From contig NZ_BNBE01000003.1 of NCBI RefSeq assembly GCF_014654895.1, positions 62,001 through 126,000 of the forward strand: a stretch of DNA of 64,000 nucleotides, read 5' to 3'. Source of the stretch: Streptomyces filamentosus (GTDB taxonomy: Bacteria > Actinomycetota > Actinomycetes > Streptomycetales > Streptomycetaceae). This document shows, piece after piece, positions 32,610 to 41,514 of this stretch (position 1 is the stretch's first letter; every line of letters starts with the position of its first letter). Made by a program: the position numbers and the translations under genes. A model generated the notes under the pieces. It saw nothing but the letters and a program-made list of their open reading frames with translations, did no database searches and was not told the origin of the DNA.

Positions 32610-33647
32610 TCACACCGCCGCGTACGCCACCGGCTCCGTCCCCGGCACGGCCTCCGCGCGGCCCAGCTTCACCAGGCGCCGGATGTGGGCCTCGGCCTCG
32701 CTGACGGCGATGTTGCGGGAGCCGTGGGGGATGCGGTCCCAGGGCCGGTTCCACTCCATCCGCTCGGCGAGCTGCCAGGGGGTGAGAGGAGCGGTGAGGA
32801 GGGCGAGGAGGCCGGTGAGCCGGTCCTCGTGGTGGGCGAGGAGTTCGCGGACGCGCCCGGCGGCGTCGGGGAAGGCGTGCTGGTGGGCGGGGAGCACCTC
32901 GGCGACGCCGAGCCGGCCGATCCGCTCCAGGGAGTCGAGGTAGTCGCCGAGGGGGTCGGTGACGGTCGCGTCGTCGGGGTCCTCGTACAGGCCGATGTGC
33001 GGGGAGATGCCGGGGAGGAGGTGGTCGCCGGAGAAGAGCCGGCCGCGGCCGGGGAGCCCGGCGGGGTGCTCCTCCTCCAGGTGGAGGCAGACGTGGCCGG
33101 GGGTGTGGCCGGGGGTCCAGACGGCGCGCAGCCGCCGCCCGGCGAGGTCGAGGAGCTCGCCGGGGACGATCTCCCGGTCGGGGAGGGCGGCGCCGAGGCC
33201 GGGCAGGGTGCGGATCCGGCCGCCGGAGCGGGCGGCGCGCAGCGGGGCGAGGTGCTCCTCGGGGGCGCCGGCGGAGGCGAGCTTGCGGGCGAGGTAGTCG
33301 AGCCAGGTGCCGGGGTCGGACTCCCGGGTGCGGCGTACGACGGCGGCGTCGGCGGCGTGCATGGCGATCCAGGCCCCGGACTCCTCCCGGACCCGGCCGG
33401 ACAGGCCGTGGTGGTCGGGGTGGTGGTGGGTGACGACGACGCCGTGGACGTCCCGGGGGGCGAGACCCAGCGCGCCGAGTCCGGCGGTCAGCTCGCTCCA
33501 GGAATCGGGGTCGTCCCAGCCGGTGTCGACGAGGACCGGTCCCCGGTCGGTGTCGACGACGTGCACCAGGGTGTGGCCCAGCGGGTTGTCCGGGATGGGC
33601 ACCCGGAGCGACCAGACGCCTCCGCCGTGCTCGGTCACCTGCGTCAT
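32610..33647 (-). CDS. MBL-fold metallohydrolase
   Basis: The product has 345 residues from ATG 33647 (GAGG 7 nt upstream; ATG 33659 possible). The metallo-beta-lactamase fold has VLVDTGWDD, metal motif VVVTHHHPDHHGLSG, a second His in WTPGHTPGHVCLH, Asp in RLFSGDHLLPG and a late His in VLPAHQHAF. The C-terminal 60 residues (WQLAERMEWNRPWD) form a winged-helix-like tail, as in LACTB2-type thioesterases/hydrolases. It is divergent from the aldehyde dehydrogenase and shares its operators, so a role in CoA-thioester or degradation metabolism is likely. Confidence 0.88.
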   Translation of the reverse strand: MTQVTEHGGGVWSLRVPIPDNPLGHTLVHVVDTDRGPVLVDTGWDDPDSWSELTAGLGALGLAPRDVHGVVVTHHHPDHHGLSGRVREESGAWIAMHAADAAVVRRTRESDPGTWLDYLARKLASAGAPEEHLAPLRAARSGGRIRTLPGLGAALPDREIVPGELLDLAGRRLRAVWTPGHTPGHVCLHLEEEHPAGLPGRGRLFSGDHLLPGISPHIGLYEDPDDATVTDPLGDYLDSLERIGRLGVAEVLPAHQHAFPDAAGRVRELLAHHEDRLTGLLALLTAPLTPWQLAERMEWNRPWDRIPHGSRNIAVSEAEAHIRRLVKLGRAEAVPGTEPVAYAAV

Positions 33648-33695
33648 GCGCGCCCTCATCTCCGAGTGCCGGTACGACCATTGCCCACTATAACT

Positions 33696-33727
33696 AGAAC
33701 TGATATCAGTTCTGAGACACCGTCAGA
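33696..33727. promoter_or_regulatory. two adjacent palindromes between MBL and ALDH genes
   Basis: AGAACTGATATCAGTTCT (33696-33713) is a perfect 18-bp palindrome. It overlaps TCTGAGACACCGTCAGA (33711-33727), a member of the 17-bp TCTGA/TCAGA set. The first contains AGAAC and GTTCT half-sites like those of KstR boxes but 6 bp further apart. Two different regulators may bind here. Confidence 0.7.
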
Positions 33728-33748
33728 TAGTCCCGGGAGGCGACCGGC

Positions 33749-35209
33749 ATGACCGAGCTTGTGGAGCACGGAAAGCTGTTCATCGGCGGGGAGTTGACCG
33801 ATCCGCTCGGCGACGCCTCCATCGAGGTGGTCTCCCCGCACACCGAGGAGGTCATCGGCCGCGTCCCGCACGCCTCCCGTGCCGACGTCGACCGGGCCGT
33901 CGCGGCCGCCCGCCGGGCCTTCGACGAGGGGCCCTGGCCGCGGATGGGACTGGAGGAGCGGATCGGGGTCGTCTCCCGGATCAAGGACGCCATCGCCGTG
34001 CGGCACGAGGAGCTGGCCCGTTCGATCAGCTCGCAGAACGGCTCCCCGTACTCCTGGTCCGTGCTCGCCCAGGCGCTCGGCGCGATGATGGTGTGGGACT
34101 CGGCGATCGCCGTCGCCCGCGACTTCGTCTTCGAGGAGCGGCGCGGCGGGGTGCTCGGCCCGCTGCTCGTGCGGCGCGAGCCGGTCGGGGTGGTCGCGGC
34201 GGTCGTGCCGTGGAACGTGCCGCAGTTCACCGCCGCCGCCAAGCTGGGCCCGGCGCTGCTCGCCGGCTGCACCGCGGTCCTCAAGCCCTCGCCGGAGTCG
34301 CCCCTCGATGCGTACCTGCTCGGGGAGATCGCCGCCGAGGCCGGGCTGCCGGAGGGCGTGCTGTCGATCCTGCCCGCCGACCGCGAGGTCAGCGAGTACC
34401 TGGTCGGGCACCCCGGAGTCGACAAGGTCTCCTTCACCGGCTCGGTCGCCGCCGGCAAGCGCGTGATGGAGGTCGCCTCCCGCAACCTCACCCGCGTCAC
34501 CCTCGAACTCGGCGGCAAGTCGGCGGCGGTGATCCTCCCGGACGCGGACGTGGCCACCGCCGTCGCCGGGATCGTCCCCGCCGCCTGGATGAACAACGGG
34601 CAGGCGTGCGTGGCCCAGACCCGGATCCTCGCGCCCCGCTCCCGCTACGGGGAGATCGCGGAGGCGCTGGCCGCAGCGGCCTCCGCGCTCGTCGTCGGCG
34701 ACCCGCTCGACCCGGCCACCCAGGTCGGCCCGCTCGTCGCCCGCCGGCAGCAGCAGCGCTCCCTCGACTACATCGACATCGGCCGGAAGGAGGGCGCCAG
34801 GGTCCTCGCGGGCGGCGGCCGGCCCGCCGGGCTCGACCGCGGCTGGTACGTCGAGCCGACCCTCTTCGGCGACGTCGACAACTCCATGCGGATCGCCCGC
34901 GAGGAGATCTTCGGCCCGGTCATCTGCCTCCTGCCGTACGGGGACGAGGCCGAGGCGCTGCGGATCGCCGACGACTCCGACTACGGCCTCAGCGGCAGCG
35001 TCTGGACCGGCGACGTCGAGCACGGCATCGACTTCGCGCGGCGGGTCCGCACCGGCACCTTCAACGTCAACACCTTCAGCCTCGACATGCTGGGCCCCTT
35101 CGGCGGCTACAAGAACTCCGGTCTCGGCCGCGAGTTCGGCCCCGAGGGCCTCTCCGAGTACCTGGAGCACAAGATGATCCACCTGCCGGCCGGGTACGGG
35201 GGCAACTGA
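33749..35209 (+). CDS. aldehyde dehydrogenase
   Basis: The product has 486 residues, an NAD(P)-dependent ALDH: VVPWNVPQFTAAAKLGPALL, FTGSVAAGKRVM (nucleotide binding), general base Glu in VTLELGGKSAAVILPDAD, catalytic Cys in WMNNGQACVAQTRIL, and EEIFGPVICLLPY. It is most like dehydrogenases for terpenoid or other hydrophobic aldehydes linked to P450 pathways. The ferredoxin gene starts within its stop codon. A good site (CCCGGGAGGCGA) precedes the ATG. Confidence 0.92.
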   Translation: MTELVEHGKLFIGGELTDPLGDASIEVVSPHTEEVIGRVPHASRADVDRAVAAARRAFDEGPWPRMGLEERIGVVSRIKDAIAVRHEELARSISSQNGSPYSWSVLAQALGAMMVWDSAIAVARDFVFEERRGGVLGPLLVRREPVGVVAAVVPWNVPQFTAAAKLGPALLAGCTAVLKPSPESPLDAYLLGEIAAEAGLPEGVLSILPADREVSEYLVGHPGVDKVSFTGSVAAGKRVMEVASRNLTRVTLELGGKSAAVILPDADVATAVAGIVPAAWMNNGQACVAQTRILAPRSRYGEIAEALAAAASALVVGDPLDPATQVGPLVARRQQQRSLDYIDIGRKEGARVLAGGGRPAGLDRGWYVEPTLFGDVDNSMRIAREEIFGPVICLLPYGDEAEALRIADDSDYGLSGSVWTGDVEHGIDFARRVRTGTFNVNTFSLDMLGPFGGYKNSGLGREFGPEGLSEYLEHKMIHLPAGYGGN

Positions 35210-35442
35210 TGGGCGACCGCTGGCACGTGGAGGTCGACCGGACCGTCTGCATCGGCTCCGGCATGTGCGTCACCCACGCCCCCGACGGCTTCCGCCTCGA
35301 CACCGCCCGCCAGTCCCACCCGGTCCGCCCGGAGGCCGACGCGGGCGAGCGGATCCTCGCGGCGGCGGAGGGCTGCCCCGTGGAGGCCATCCTCATCACG
35401 CTGGCGGACGGCGGTGAGCCGGTGTATCCGCCGGAGGAGTGA
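35209..35442 (+). CDS. 3Fe-4S ferredoxin
   Basis: The product has 77 residues. The ATG at 35209 overlaps the ALDH stop (TGATG). Cluster Cys are in RTVCIGSGMCVTHAPDGF and EGCPVEAI: three in the C-x5-C...C-P arrangement typical of 3Fe-4S ferredoxins that serve bacterial P450s. The most likely partner in this window is the CYP125-like enzyme at 22621; no P450 is adjacent. Confidence 0.9.
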   Translation: MGDRWHVEVDRTVCIGSGMCVTHAPDGFRLDTARQSHPVRPEADAGERILAAAEGCPVEAILITLADGGEPVYPPEE

Positions 35443-35523
35443 GCGGCTCGCCCTCCGCGGGAGGTGGAAGACTGTGCCCGGTCCACGGGGGCACAGGGCC
35501 GCCGTGCGGATGGGGGGAGTGCC

Positions 35524-36012
35524 GTGCGCAAGGTGGGGATGGTGGCCGTGGCCACCGGAGTGGTCCTGCTCGTCGGAGGCTGCGGCGGCGGGGACGGCGG
35601 CGCGGGCGAGGGGGGTTCGTCATCCGGTGGATCGGGCACGTCGCTGACCGCCGCCCAGGTGGACGAGGAGATCGGGGCGGCCGCCGGCGCGGCCGGGTTC
35701 ACCAAGGCCTCGTTCGACACGGTCAAGCCCGAGCTCAAGGAGTGCATGGTCAACTGGGCGGCGGACGAGCCCGGCGGGGAGGCCGACCCCGAGAAGGCCT
35801 ACGCGGACACCCTCGCGGGCCTGGTCGAGGCCGGCTGGGCCGAGGGGGAGGCCACGAAGAAGGGCACCGCGGACGTGAAGTCCCTGACCAAGGGCGACTG
35901 GACGCTCAAGGCCGCGTCCGACCTGGGCCCCGGGATCAAGACGGTGGTGTTCGCCGGAGTCCTGGGGACCCAGAAGTGCACCGAGCTCTACGTGTCCGGG
36001 CTGGGGAAGTAG
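35524..36012 (+). CDS. lipoprotein of unknown function
   Basis: GTG at 35524 is preceded by GGGGGGAGTGCC. The 162-residue product has a lipoprotein signal (VGMVAVATGVVLLVGGC, lipobox LVGGC), a Gly/Ser linker, and a small domain with two Cys (LKECMVNWAADEP and LGTQKCTELYVSGLG) that could form a disulfide. No family is recognised. A second lipoprotein gene follows 99 nt later. Confidence 0.8.
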   Translation: MRKVGMVAVATGVVLLVGGCGGGDGGAGEGGSSSGGSGTSLTAAQVDEEIGAAAGAAGFTKASFDTVKPELKECMVNWAADEPGGEADPEKAYADTLAGLVEAGWAEGEATKKGTADVKSLTKGDWTLKAASDLGPGIKTVVFAGVLGTQKCTELYVSGLGK

Positions 36013-36111
36013 CGGCCGGGGCGGGACGCCCCCTCGGCCGTCGCCCGCCCGTGGCACACTCCTCCCCTGATCACGGGGCGACCGGCCCCGTGACCCGGGG
36101 AGGGAACGCAC

Positions 36112-36675
36112 GTGCAGGGGAAGAGGGGGGCCGCCTCGGCGGCCCTGGCGGTGCTGCTGGTGCTGGGGGCGGCCGGCTGCGGGGCGACGGACGGGGCGCC
36201 GGAGGTCCCGGTCCCGCCGCGCCCGGCGGGGACCGGACCGCTCACGAAGGACGTGGTGCGGGCGGACGTGGACGGCTCGGTCGCCGTCGCGGGCCTGCCG
36301 AGGAACGCGGAGGACTACGGCAGGCACTCCGACGAGGGCGTCGACGCCCCCGAGGGGAGCGGCTTCGGCGGCAGCCTCCCGGGGCGCTGCCTGCTCGGCC
36401 TCAAGAGCTTCCACGAGGAGTCCGCGCCGGTGGACCTCTCCCGCTACGACAAGCTGCTCGACGCCCTGCGCGAGCGGGAGTGGCAGCCGGTCGGGGAGCG
36501 GCGGAACCGCGCGTACGAAGAGGTCGTCAACCTCTCGGAGCAGTCCTTCCGGCAGCGCGGCTGGCTCCTCCGCACGCACTTCCGCCTCCAGGGCGAGCGC
36601 GGCGGGGTGATCACGCTGAACGCCTACGACGAGGCGTGCGTCGGGAAGTCCGGGATCCGGCGCGAAGCGCCCTGA
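36112..36675 (+). CDS. lipoprotein of unknown function
   Basis: GTG at 36112 follows GGGGAGGGAACGCAC. The 187-residue product has lipobox LGAAGC after AALAVLLVLG, a Pro-rich linker and a domain with GRCLLGLKSFHEESAP and LNAYDEACVGKSG (probable Cys-Cys bond). Unrelated in sequence to the preceding lipoprotein apart from architecture. Function unknown. It converges with kstR. Confidence 0.8.
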   Translation: MQGKRGAASAALAVLLVLGAAGCGATDGAPEVPVPPRPAGTGPLTKDVVRADVDGSVAVAGLPRNAEDYGRHSDEGVDAPEGSGFGGSLPGRCLLGLKSFHEESAPVDLSRYDKLLDALREREWQPVGERRNRAYEEVVNLSEQSFRQRGWLLRTHFRLQGERGGVITLNAYDEACVGKSGIRREAP

Positions 36676-36689
36676 CCGGCACCGCCCCG

Positions 36690-37328
36690 TCAGCGGGCGG
36701 CGGTCCGGGCGGGAGCGGGGGCCGTCAGGTCGATCAGCCGGCAGACCGTCTCGATGTCGATCTTGACCTGGGCGATCGAGGCCCGGCCGGACAGCCAGGT
36801 GATGAGGGCGGAGTGCCAGGTGTGCTCGATGACGCGGACGGCCGACAGCTGCTGCGGTGTCGGCTGGTCCGTGCCCATCGCGTCGAGGATGATCGCGGTG
36901 GTGAGCCGCGAGACCGTGTCGACCTCGGGACTGACGCCGCGGTCGGCGAAGGTCAGCGCGCGCACCATCGCGTCGGCGAGCTGCGGCTCGCGCTGGAGGG
37001 CGCGGAAGGCACGCATCAGCGTCTCGGCCACCCGCTCCGCCGGGGCGGCGCCGCCGGGAGGCCGTTTCCGGAGGGTGGTGTGCATGTGCTGGAGCTGGTC
37101 CTGCATGGTCGCGACGAGCAGGTGGATCTTGGAGGGGAAGTAGCGGTAGAGCGTGCCGAGGGCGACCCCGGCGGCCTCCGCGACCTCCCGCATCTGGACC
37201 GCGTCGAAGCCGCCCCGGGCGGCGAGCCGGGCGCTGGCGTCGAGGATGCGGCGGCGGCGCGCCTCCTGGCGCTCCGTCAGGGGCGGGGTGGCGGAGGGGC
37301 GGTGGTCCGCTCTGCTCTCTGCGGTCAT
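36690..37328 (-). CDS. kstR: KstR-like TetR regulator of sterol catabolism
   Basis: The product has 212 residues from ATG 37328 (an in-frame start at 37415 exists). The TetR helix-turn-helix RILDASARLAARGGFDAVQ then MREVAEAAGVALGTLYRYFP is strikingly like mycobacterial KstR (VQMRxVAxxAxVAxGTLYRYFPSKxHLLV). So is the ligand domain (ALTFADRGVSPEVDTVSRL, VIEHTWHSALITWLSGRAS). KstR represses cholesterol-degradation genes and is released by sterol-derived CoA esters. A perfect KstR consensus lies upstream at 37500, consistent with autoregulation. Other likely targets in the window are the P450, thiolase and FadE34-like genes. Confidence 0.88.
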   Translation of the reverse strand: MTAESRADHRPSATPPLTERQEARRRRILDASARLAARGGFDAVQMREVAEAAGVALGTLYRYFPSKIHLLVATMQDQLQHMHTTLRKRPPGGAAPAERVAETLMRAFRALQREPQLADAMVRALTFADRGVSPEVDTVSRLTTAIILDAMGTDQPTPQQLSAVRVIEHTWHSALITWLSGRASIAQVKIDIETVCRLIDLTAPAPARTAAR

Positions 37329-37499
37329 CGGGGTCCCGTTCCGTGCGGTGGGGAGCGCCAGTATGGCGGAGGACGGCCGTGGCGCGAACCTCTGCGGCCG
37401 GGTGGTGCGAATCACCTGTTCCGGCGCTCACACCGAAGCTACCTGCCGGTAGATTCGGTGCCTCCCGGGGGAGCGGGAAGCACCGGGAACGATCAAGTC

Positions 37500-37513
37500 T
37501 GTAACTTGTTCTA
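37500..37513. promoter_or_regulatory. KstR box between kstR and the GT4 gene
   Basis: TGTAACTTGTTCTA fits TNNAACNNGTTNNA exactly. It lies 172 bp before the chosen kstR start (85 bp before the alternative 37415 start) and 54 bp before the glycosyltransferase start. Confidence 0.75.
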
Positions 37514-37567
37514 CCTTAGCGCCAGCGGTTACGCTCGCGCGAAACGCACGTTCGAAGGGGGTCGCGC

Positions 37568-38884
37568 ATGACCGCTGAGGCCGTAGAGGCAAGCCCCCGA
37601 CAGGGCGTCACCACCTCCGGTGACGGTCCGTTGCGGATCGCTCTCCTCACGTACAAGGGAAACCCCTTCTGCGGGGGCCAGGGCGTCTACGTCCGCCACC
37701 TCTCCCGCGAGCTGGCCCGCCTGGGCCACAGCGTCGAGGTCTTCGGCTCGCAGCCGTACCCCACGCTCGACGAGGGCGTCCCGCTCAGCGAGATCGCCAG
37801 CCTCGACCTCTACCGCCAGCCCGACCCCTTCCGGACGCCGAAGCGCGAGGAGTACCGGGACTGGATCGACGCCCTGGAGGTCGCCACCATGTGGACCGGC
37901 GGCTTCCCCGAGCCGCTGACCTTCTCGCTGCGGGCCCGCCGCACGCTCGCCGCCCGCCGCGGCGACTTCGACGTGGTCCACGACAACCAGACCCTCGGGT
38001 ACGGCCTCCTCGGCGGCCCCCGCGCGCTCGGCGCCCCGCTGGTCACCACCATCCACCACCCCATCACCGTCGACCGCCGGCTCGACCTCGACGCCGCCGC
38101 CGACTGGAAGCGCCGCGCCTCCGTCCGCCGCTGGTACGGCTTCACCCGCATGCAGAAGCGGGTCGCCCGCCGCCTGCCGTCCGTCCTCACCGTCTCCGGC
38201 ACCTCCCGGGACGAGATCGTCGAGCACCTCGGCGTCCGCGAGGACCGCATCCGGGTCGTCCACATCGGCGCCGACACCGACCTGTGGTCGCCGGACCCGT
38301 CCGTCGCCGAGGTCCCCGGCCGGATCGTCACCACCTCCAGCGCCGACGTCCCCCTCAAGGGCCTGGTCTTCCTGATCGAGGCGCTGGCCAAGCTCCGCAC
38401 CGAACGCCCCGACGCGCACCTCGTCGTCGTCGGCAAGCGCGCCGAGGACGGCCCCGTCGCCCAGGCCATCGAGCGGTACGGCCTGGCCGGCGCCGTCGAG
38501 TTCGTCAAGGGCGTCAGCGACGCCGAACTGGTCGACCTCTACCGCTCCGCCCAGGTGGCCTGCGTGCCCTCCCTCTACGAGGGCTTCTCGCTGCCCGCCG
38601 CCGAGGGCATGGCCACCGGCACGCCGCTCGTCGCCACCACCGGCGGGGCGATCCCCGAGGTCGCGGGCCCGGACGGCGAGACCTGCCTCGCGGTGCCGAC
38701 CGGAGACGCGGGGGCGCTGGCCGCCGCGCTCGGCCGGACGCTCGGCGACCCCGAGCTGCGCGCCCGCCTCGGCGCGGCCGGCCGCGCCAGGGTCCTGGAC
38801 CGCTTCACCTGGGCGCGCGCCGCCCAGGGCACCGCCGAGCTGTACCGCGAGGCGGTGGCCCGCCGGGCTGCCGCCCGCCGCTGA
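37568..38884 (+). CDS. glycosyltransferase family 4 protein
   Basis: The product has 438 residues with the GT-B fold: RIALLTYKGNPFCGGQGVYV with an acceptor-loop Gly pair, central TIHHPITVDRRLD, then donor domain GRIVTTSSADVPLKGLVFLI, VPSLYEGFSLPAAEGMATGT (E-x7-E type) and GGAIPEVAGPDGE. The sugar and acceptor are unknown. It starts a three-gene unit with a methyltransferase and a toroid protein, a cassette that I recall beside kstR in other Streptomyces. A KstR box sits 54 bp upstream. Confidence 0.9.
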   Translation: MTAEAVEASPRQGVTTSGDGPLRIALLTYKGNPFCGGQGVYVRHLSRELARLGHSVEVFGSQPYPTLDEGVPLSEIASLDLYRQPDPFRTPKREEYRDWIDALEVATMWTGGFPEPLTFSLRARRTLAARRGDFDVVHDNQTLGYGLLGGPRALGAPLVTTIHHPITVDRRLDLDAAADWKRRASVRRWYGFTRMQKRVARRLPSVLTVSGTSRDEIVEHLGVREDRIRVVHIGADTDLWSPDPSVAEVPGRIVTTSSADVPLKGLVFLIEALAKLRTERPDAHLVVVGKRAEDGPVAQAIERYGLAGAVEFVKGVSDAELVDLYRSAQVACVPSLYEGFSLPAAEGMATGTPLVATTGGAIPEVAGPDGETCLAVPTGDAGALAAALGRTLGDPELRARLGAAGRARVLDRFTWARAAQGTAELYREAVARRAAARR

Positions 38885-38942
38885 CCCCCGCACTCCTCCG
38901 CACCCCCCGCGCAACACAGCCGCCACTCGGAAGGGCAGACCC

Positions 38943-39755
38943 GTGCTGACCGTCGACTTCACCCGCTTCCCGCTCGCCCCCGGCGACCGCGTGCTCGATC
39001 TGGGCTGCGGTGCGGGCCGGCACGCCTTCGAGTGCTACCGGCGCGGCGCCCAGGTCGTGGCCCTCGACCAGAACGGCGAGGAGATCCGCGAGGTCGCCAA
39101 GTGGTTCGCCGCCATGAAGGAGGCCGGGGAGGCCCCGGCGGGCGCCACCGCCACCGCGATGGAGGGCGACGCGCTCAACCTGCCCTTCCCCGACGAGTCC
39201 TTCGACGTCGTCATCATCTCCGAGGTCATGGAGCACATCCCGGACGACAAGGGCGTCCTCGCCGAGATGGTCCGCGTCCTCAAGCCGGGCGGCCGCATCG
39301 CGATCACCGTGCCCCGCTACGGCCCCGAGAAGATCTGCTGGGCGCTCTCCGACGCGTACCACGAGGTCGAGGGCGGCCACATCCGCATCTACAAGGCGGA
39401 CGAGCTGCTCGGCAAGATCCGCCAGGCCGGCCTCAAGCCGTACGGCACCCACCACGCGCACGCCCTGCACGCCCCGTACTGGTGGCTGAAGTGCGCCTTC
39501 GGCGTCGACAACGACAAGGCGCTGCCGGTCCGGGCGTACCACAAGCTGCTGGTCTGGGACATCATGAAGAAGCCCGCCCTGACCCGGGTCACCGAGCAGC
39601 TGCTCAACCCGGTCGTCGGCAAGAGCTTCGTCGCCTACGCCACCAAGCCCCACCTCCCGAAGGCCGCGACCGCGACCGAGGCCGCCACCGCGACCGAGGC
39701 CGCCACCGCGACCGAGGCCGCGACCGGAGCCGACGCCCTGGACGCGGCCAAGTGA
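38943..39755 (+). CDS. class I SAM-dependent methyltransferase
   Basis: The product has 270 residues: SAM motif RVLDLGCGAGRHAFECYRRG, acidic residue after beta2 VVALDQNGEEI, IISEVMEHIPDDKGVLAEMV and RVLKPGGRIAITVPRYGPE (post-motifs). The C-terminal half has aromatic stretches (HAPYWWLKCAFG) that may bind a lipid or sterol-like substrate. The last 30 residues are ATATEA repeats encoded by 18-nt units (39664-39724). It ends in GTGA, overlapping the next start. Confidence 0.9.
   Translation: MLTVDFTRFPLAPGDRVLDLGCGAGRHAFECYRRGAQVVALDQNGEEIREVAKWFAAMKEAGEAPAGATATAMEGDALNLPFPDESFDVVIISEVMEHIPDDKGVLAEMVRVLKPGGRIAITVPRYGPEKICWALSDAYHEVEGGHIRIYKADELLGKIRQAGLKPYGTHHAHALHAPYWWLKCAFGVDNDKALPVRAYHKLLVWDIMKKPALTRVTEQLLNPVVGKSFVAYATKPHLPKAATATEAATATEAATATEAATGADALDAAK
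39664..39724 (+). repeat. 18-nt tandem repeat in the methyltransferase 3' end
   Basis: Three copies of GCGACCGAGGCCGCCACC (last one diverging), in frame, encode ATEAAT units. Confidence 0.85.
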
Positions 39756-40843
39756 CGTCCCCCGAGCGGATCGCGGAGCACCTCGTCCTGCCCGGGGTGC
39801 TCACCGCCGAGCAGGCCGCGCGGACCGTGGCCGGGATCCTCGCCGCCCAGCGCGAGGACGGCGCCGTCCCGTGGTTCCGGGGCCACCACCTCGACCCGTG
39901 GGACCACACCGAGGCCGCCATGGCCCTGGACGCGGCCGGCGAGCACGAGGCCGCGGCCCGCGCCTACGCCTGGCTCGCCCGCCACCAGAACCCCGACGGC
40001 TCCTGGTACGCGGCCTACCACGACGGCGACCCGGACGACGTCACCGACCGCGGCAAGGAGTCCAACTTCACCGCGTACATAGCCGTCGGCGTCTGGCACC
40101 ACTACCTGTCGACCGGCGACGACGCCTTCCTCGACCGGATGTGGCCGGCCGTCTACGCGGCGGTCGAGTTCGTCCTCCGCCTCCAGCAGCCCGGCGGCCA
40201 GATCGGCTGGAAGCGCGAGCCGGACGGCACCCCCGTCACCGACGCCCTCCTCACCGGCTCCTCCTCGATCCACCACGCCCTGCGCTGCGCCCTCGCCATC
40301 GCCGAGGCCCGCGAGGAGCCGCAGCCGGACTGGGAGCTGGCCGCGGGGTCCCTCGCGCACGCCATCCGCCGCCACCCGGAGCGCTTCCTCGACAAGTCCC
40401 GCTACTCGATGGACTGGTACTACCCGGTCCTCGGCGGCGCCGTCACCGGCGCCGACGCGAGGGCCCGCCTCGACGACCGCTGGGACGACTTCGTGGTCCC
40501 CGGCCTCGGCGTCCGCTGCGTCGTCCCCAACCCGTGGGTCACCGGCGGCGAGAGCTGCGAGCTGGCCCTCGCCCTGTGGGCCGTGGGGGAGTCCGACCGG
40601 GCCCTGGAGATCCTCCAGTCCCTCGGCCACCTGCGCGCCGAGGACGGCATGTACTGGACGGGATACGTGTACGAGGGCGCCGACGGCGCCGAGCCGGCGA
40701 TCTGGCCCGAGGAGAGGACCACCTGGACGGCGGGCTCCCTCCTCCTCGCCGTCGCGGCCCTCGGCGGCGAGCAGGCCACCGTCGCCGTCTTCGGCGGCGA
40801 GACCCTCCCCGTGGGCCTGGCCCCGGACTGCTGCGGGGCGTGA
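39752..40843 (+). CDS. prenyltransferase-like alpha/alpha-toroid protein (cytosolic)
   Basis: GTG at 39752 overlaps the methyltransferase stop. The product has 363 residues without signal peptide. It has toroid-type helical repeats with Gly/Asp turns (RHQNPDGSWYAAYHDGDPDD, AQREDGAVPWFRGHHLDPWD, LQQPGGQIGWKREPDGT). It is usually annotated as a prenyltransferase, but the DDxxD motif of terpene enzymes is not evident and a glycosidase-type (alpha/alpha)6 barrel is equally possible. It works with the GT4 and methyltransferase in an unknown pathway, possibly making or trimming a glycolipid. Confidence 0.8.
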   Translation: MTSPERIAEHLVLPGVLTAEQAARTVAGILAAQREDGAVPWFRGHHLDPWDHTEAAMALDAAGEHEAAARAYAWLARHQNPDGSWYAAYHDGDPDDVTDRGKESNFTAYIAVGVWHHYLSTGDDAFLDRMWPAVYAAVEFVLRLQQPGGQIGWKREPDGTPVTDALLTGSSSIHHALRCALAIAEAREEPQPDWELAAGSLAHAIRRHPERFLDKSRYSMDWYYPVLGGAVTGADARARLDDRWDDFVVPGLGVRCVVPNPWVTGGESCELALALWAVGESDRALEILQSLGHLRAEDGMYWTGYVYEGADGAEPAIWPEERTTWTAGSLLLAVAALGGEQATVAVFGGETLPVGLAPDCCGA

Positions 40844-40926
40844 ACCGCACCCGGACGGGCCGCCCGGATGGCGGCCCGCCCGGAGCCGGGCGAGGCTGGC
40901 CGGACCACTCCCAGGGAGGTCCCGTC

Positions 40927-41487
40927 GTGTCCAGAAGTGTCCGTCGCGGCGCCGCCGCGCTGCTCCTCTCCAGCACCCTGCTCCTCTCGACGGCCGCGTG
41001 CGGCGCCGACACCACGCAGAGCCTGAACTCGGGCTCGGCCGTGGCCGCGACCCCGTCGGCGTCGAGCACCTTCGAGAAGCAGAAGCTGGCGAAGACGCGG
41101 TTCGTGGCGAACGCCGGGCTCGCCGCCGGAGCCGCGTACCAGTGGATCGTGAAGCCGTACAAGGCGGGCAAGTTCAAGAAGGGCGCGGACGGGCGCACCT
41201 TCGCCATGGTCAAGGCGGGCCTCGCGGGCGCCTTCACCTACAACCGGCTCAAGGCCGCCGTGAACAACGCCAAGGGCGACCCGCTGCTCTCCAAGGCGGT
41301 GGCCCCGCTCTCCTCCGGCATCGACTCCCTCAAGGAGCTCGGCACGAAGCTCCGCAAGGGCGAGGTGGACGCGGCGGACGTCGGCGGCCTGGAGGGCGTC
41401 ATCAACGGCATCAAGGACGCCGGGAAGTCCGCCGGCGCCGAGGTCAAGGACAAGGTCCCCTCGGCCTCCCAGCTCACCGGCGGCTGA
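40927..41487 (+). CDS. lipoprotein of unknown function
   Basis: GTG at 40927 is preceded by CAGGGAGGTCCC. The 186-residue product has lipobox STAAC after AALLLSSTLLL. The mature part is helical: TRFVANAGLAAGAAYQWIVK, FAMVKAGLAGAFTYNRLKAA, a Lys-rich middle and VINGIKDAGKSAGAEVKDKV. The family recurs in Streptomyces, function unknown. It sits downstream of the GT4 cassette, same strand, and may be co-transcribed. Confidence 0.8.
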   Translation: MSRSVRRGAAALLLSSTLLLSTAACGADTTQSLNSGSAVAATPSASSTFEKQKLAKTRFVANAGLAAGAAYQWIVKPYKAGKFKKGADGRTFAMVKAGLAGAFTYNRLKAAVNNAKGDPLLSKAVAPLSSGIDSLKELGTKLRKGEVDAADVGGLEGVINGIKDAGKSAGAEVKDKVPSASQLTGG

Positions 41488-41514
41488 GCCGGCCCGCGGG
41501 GCCCGCGCCCCCGG

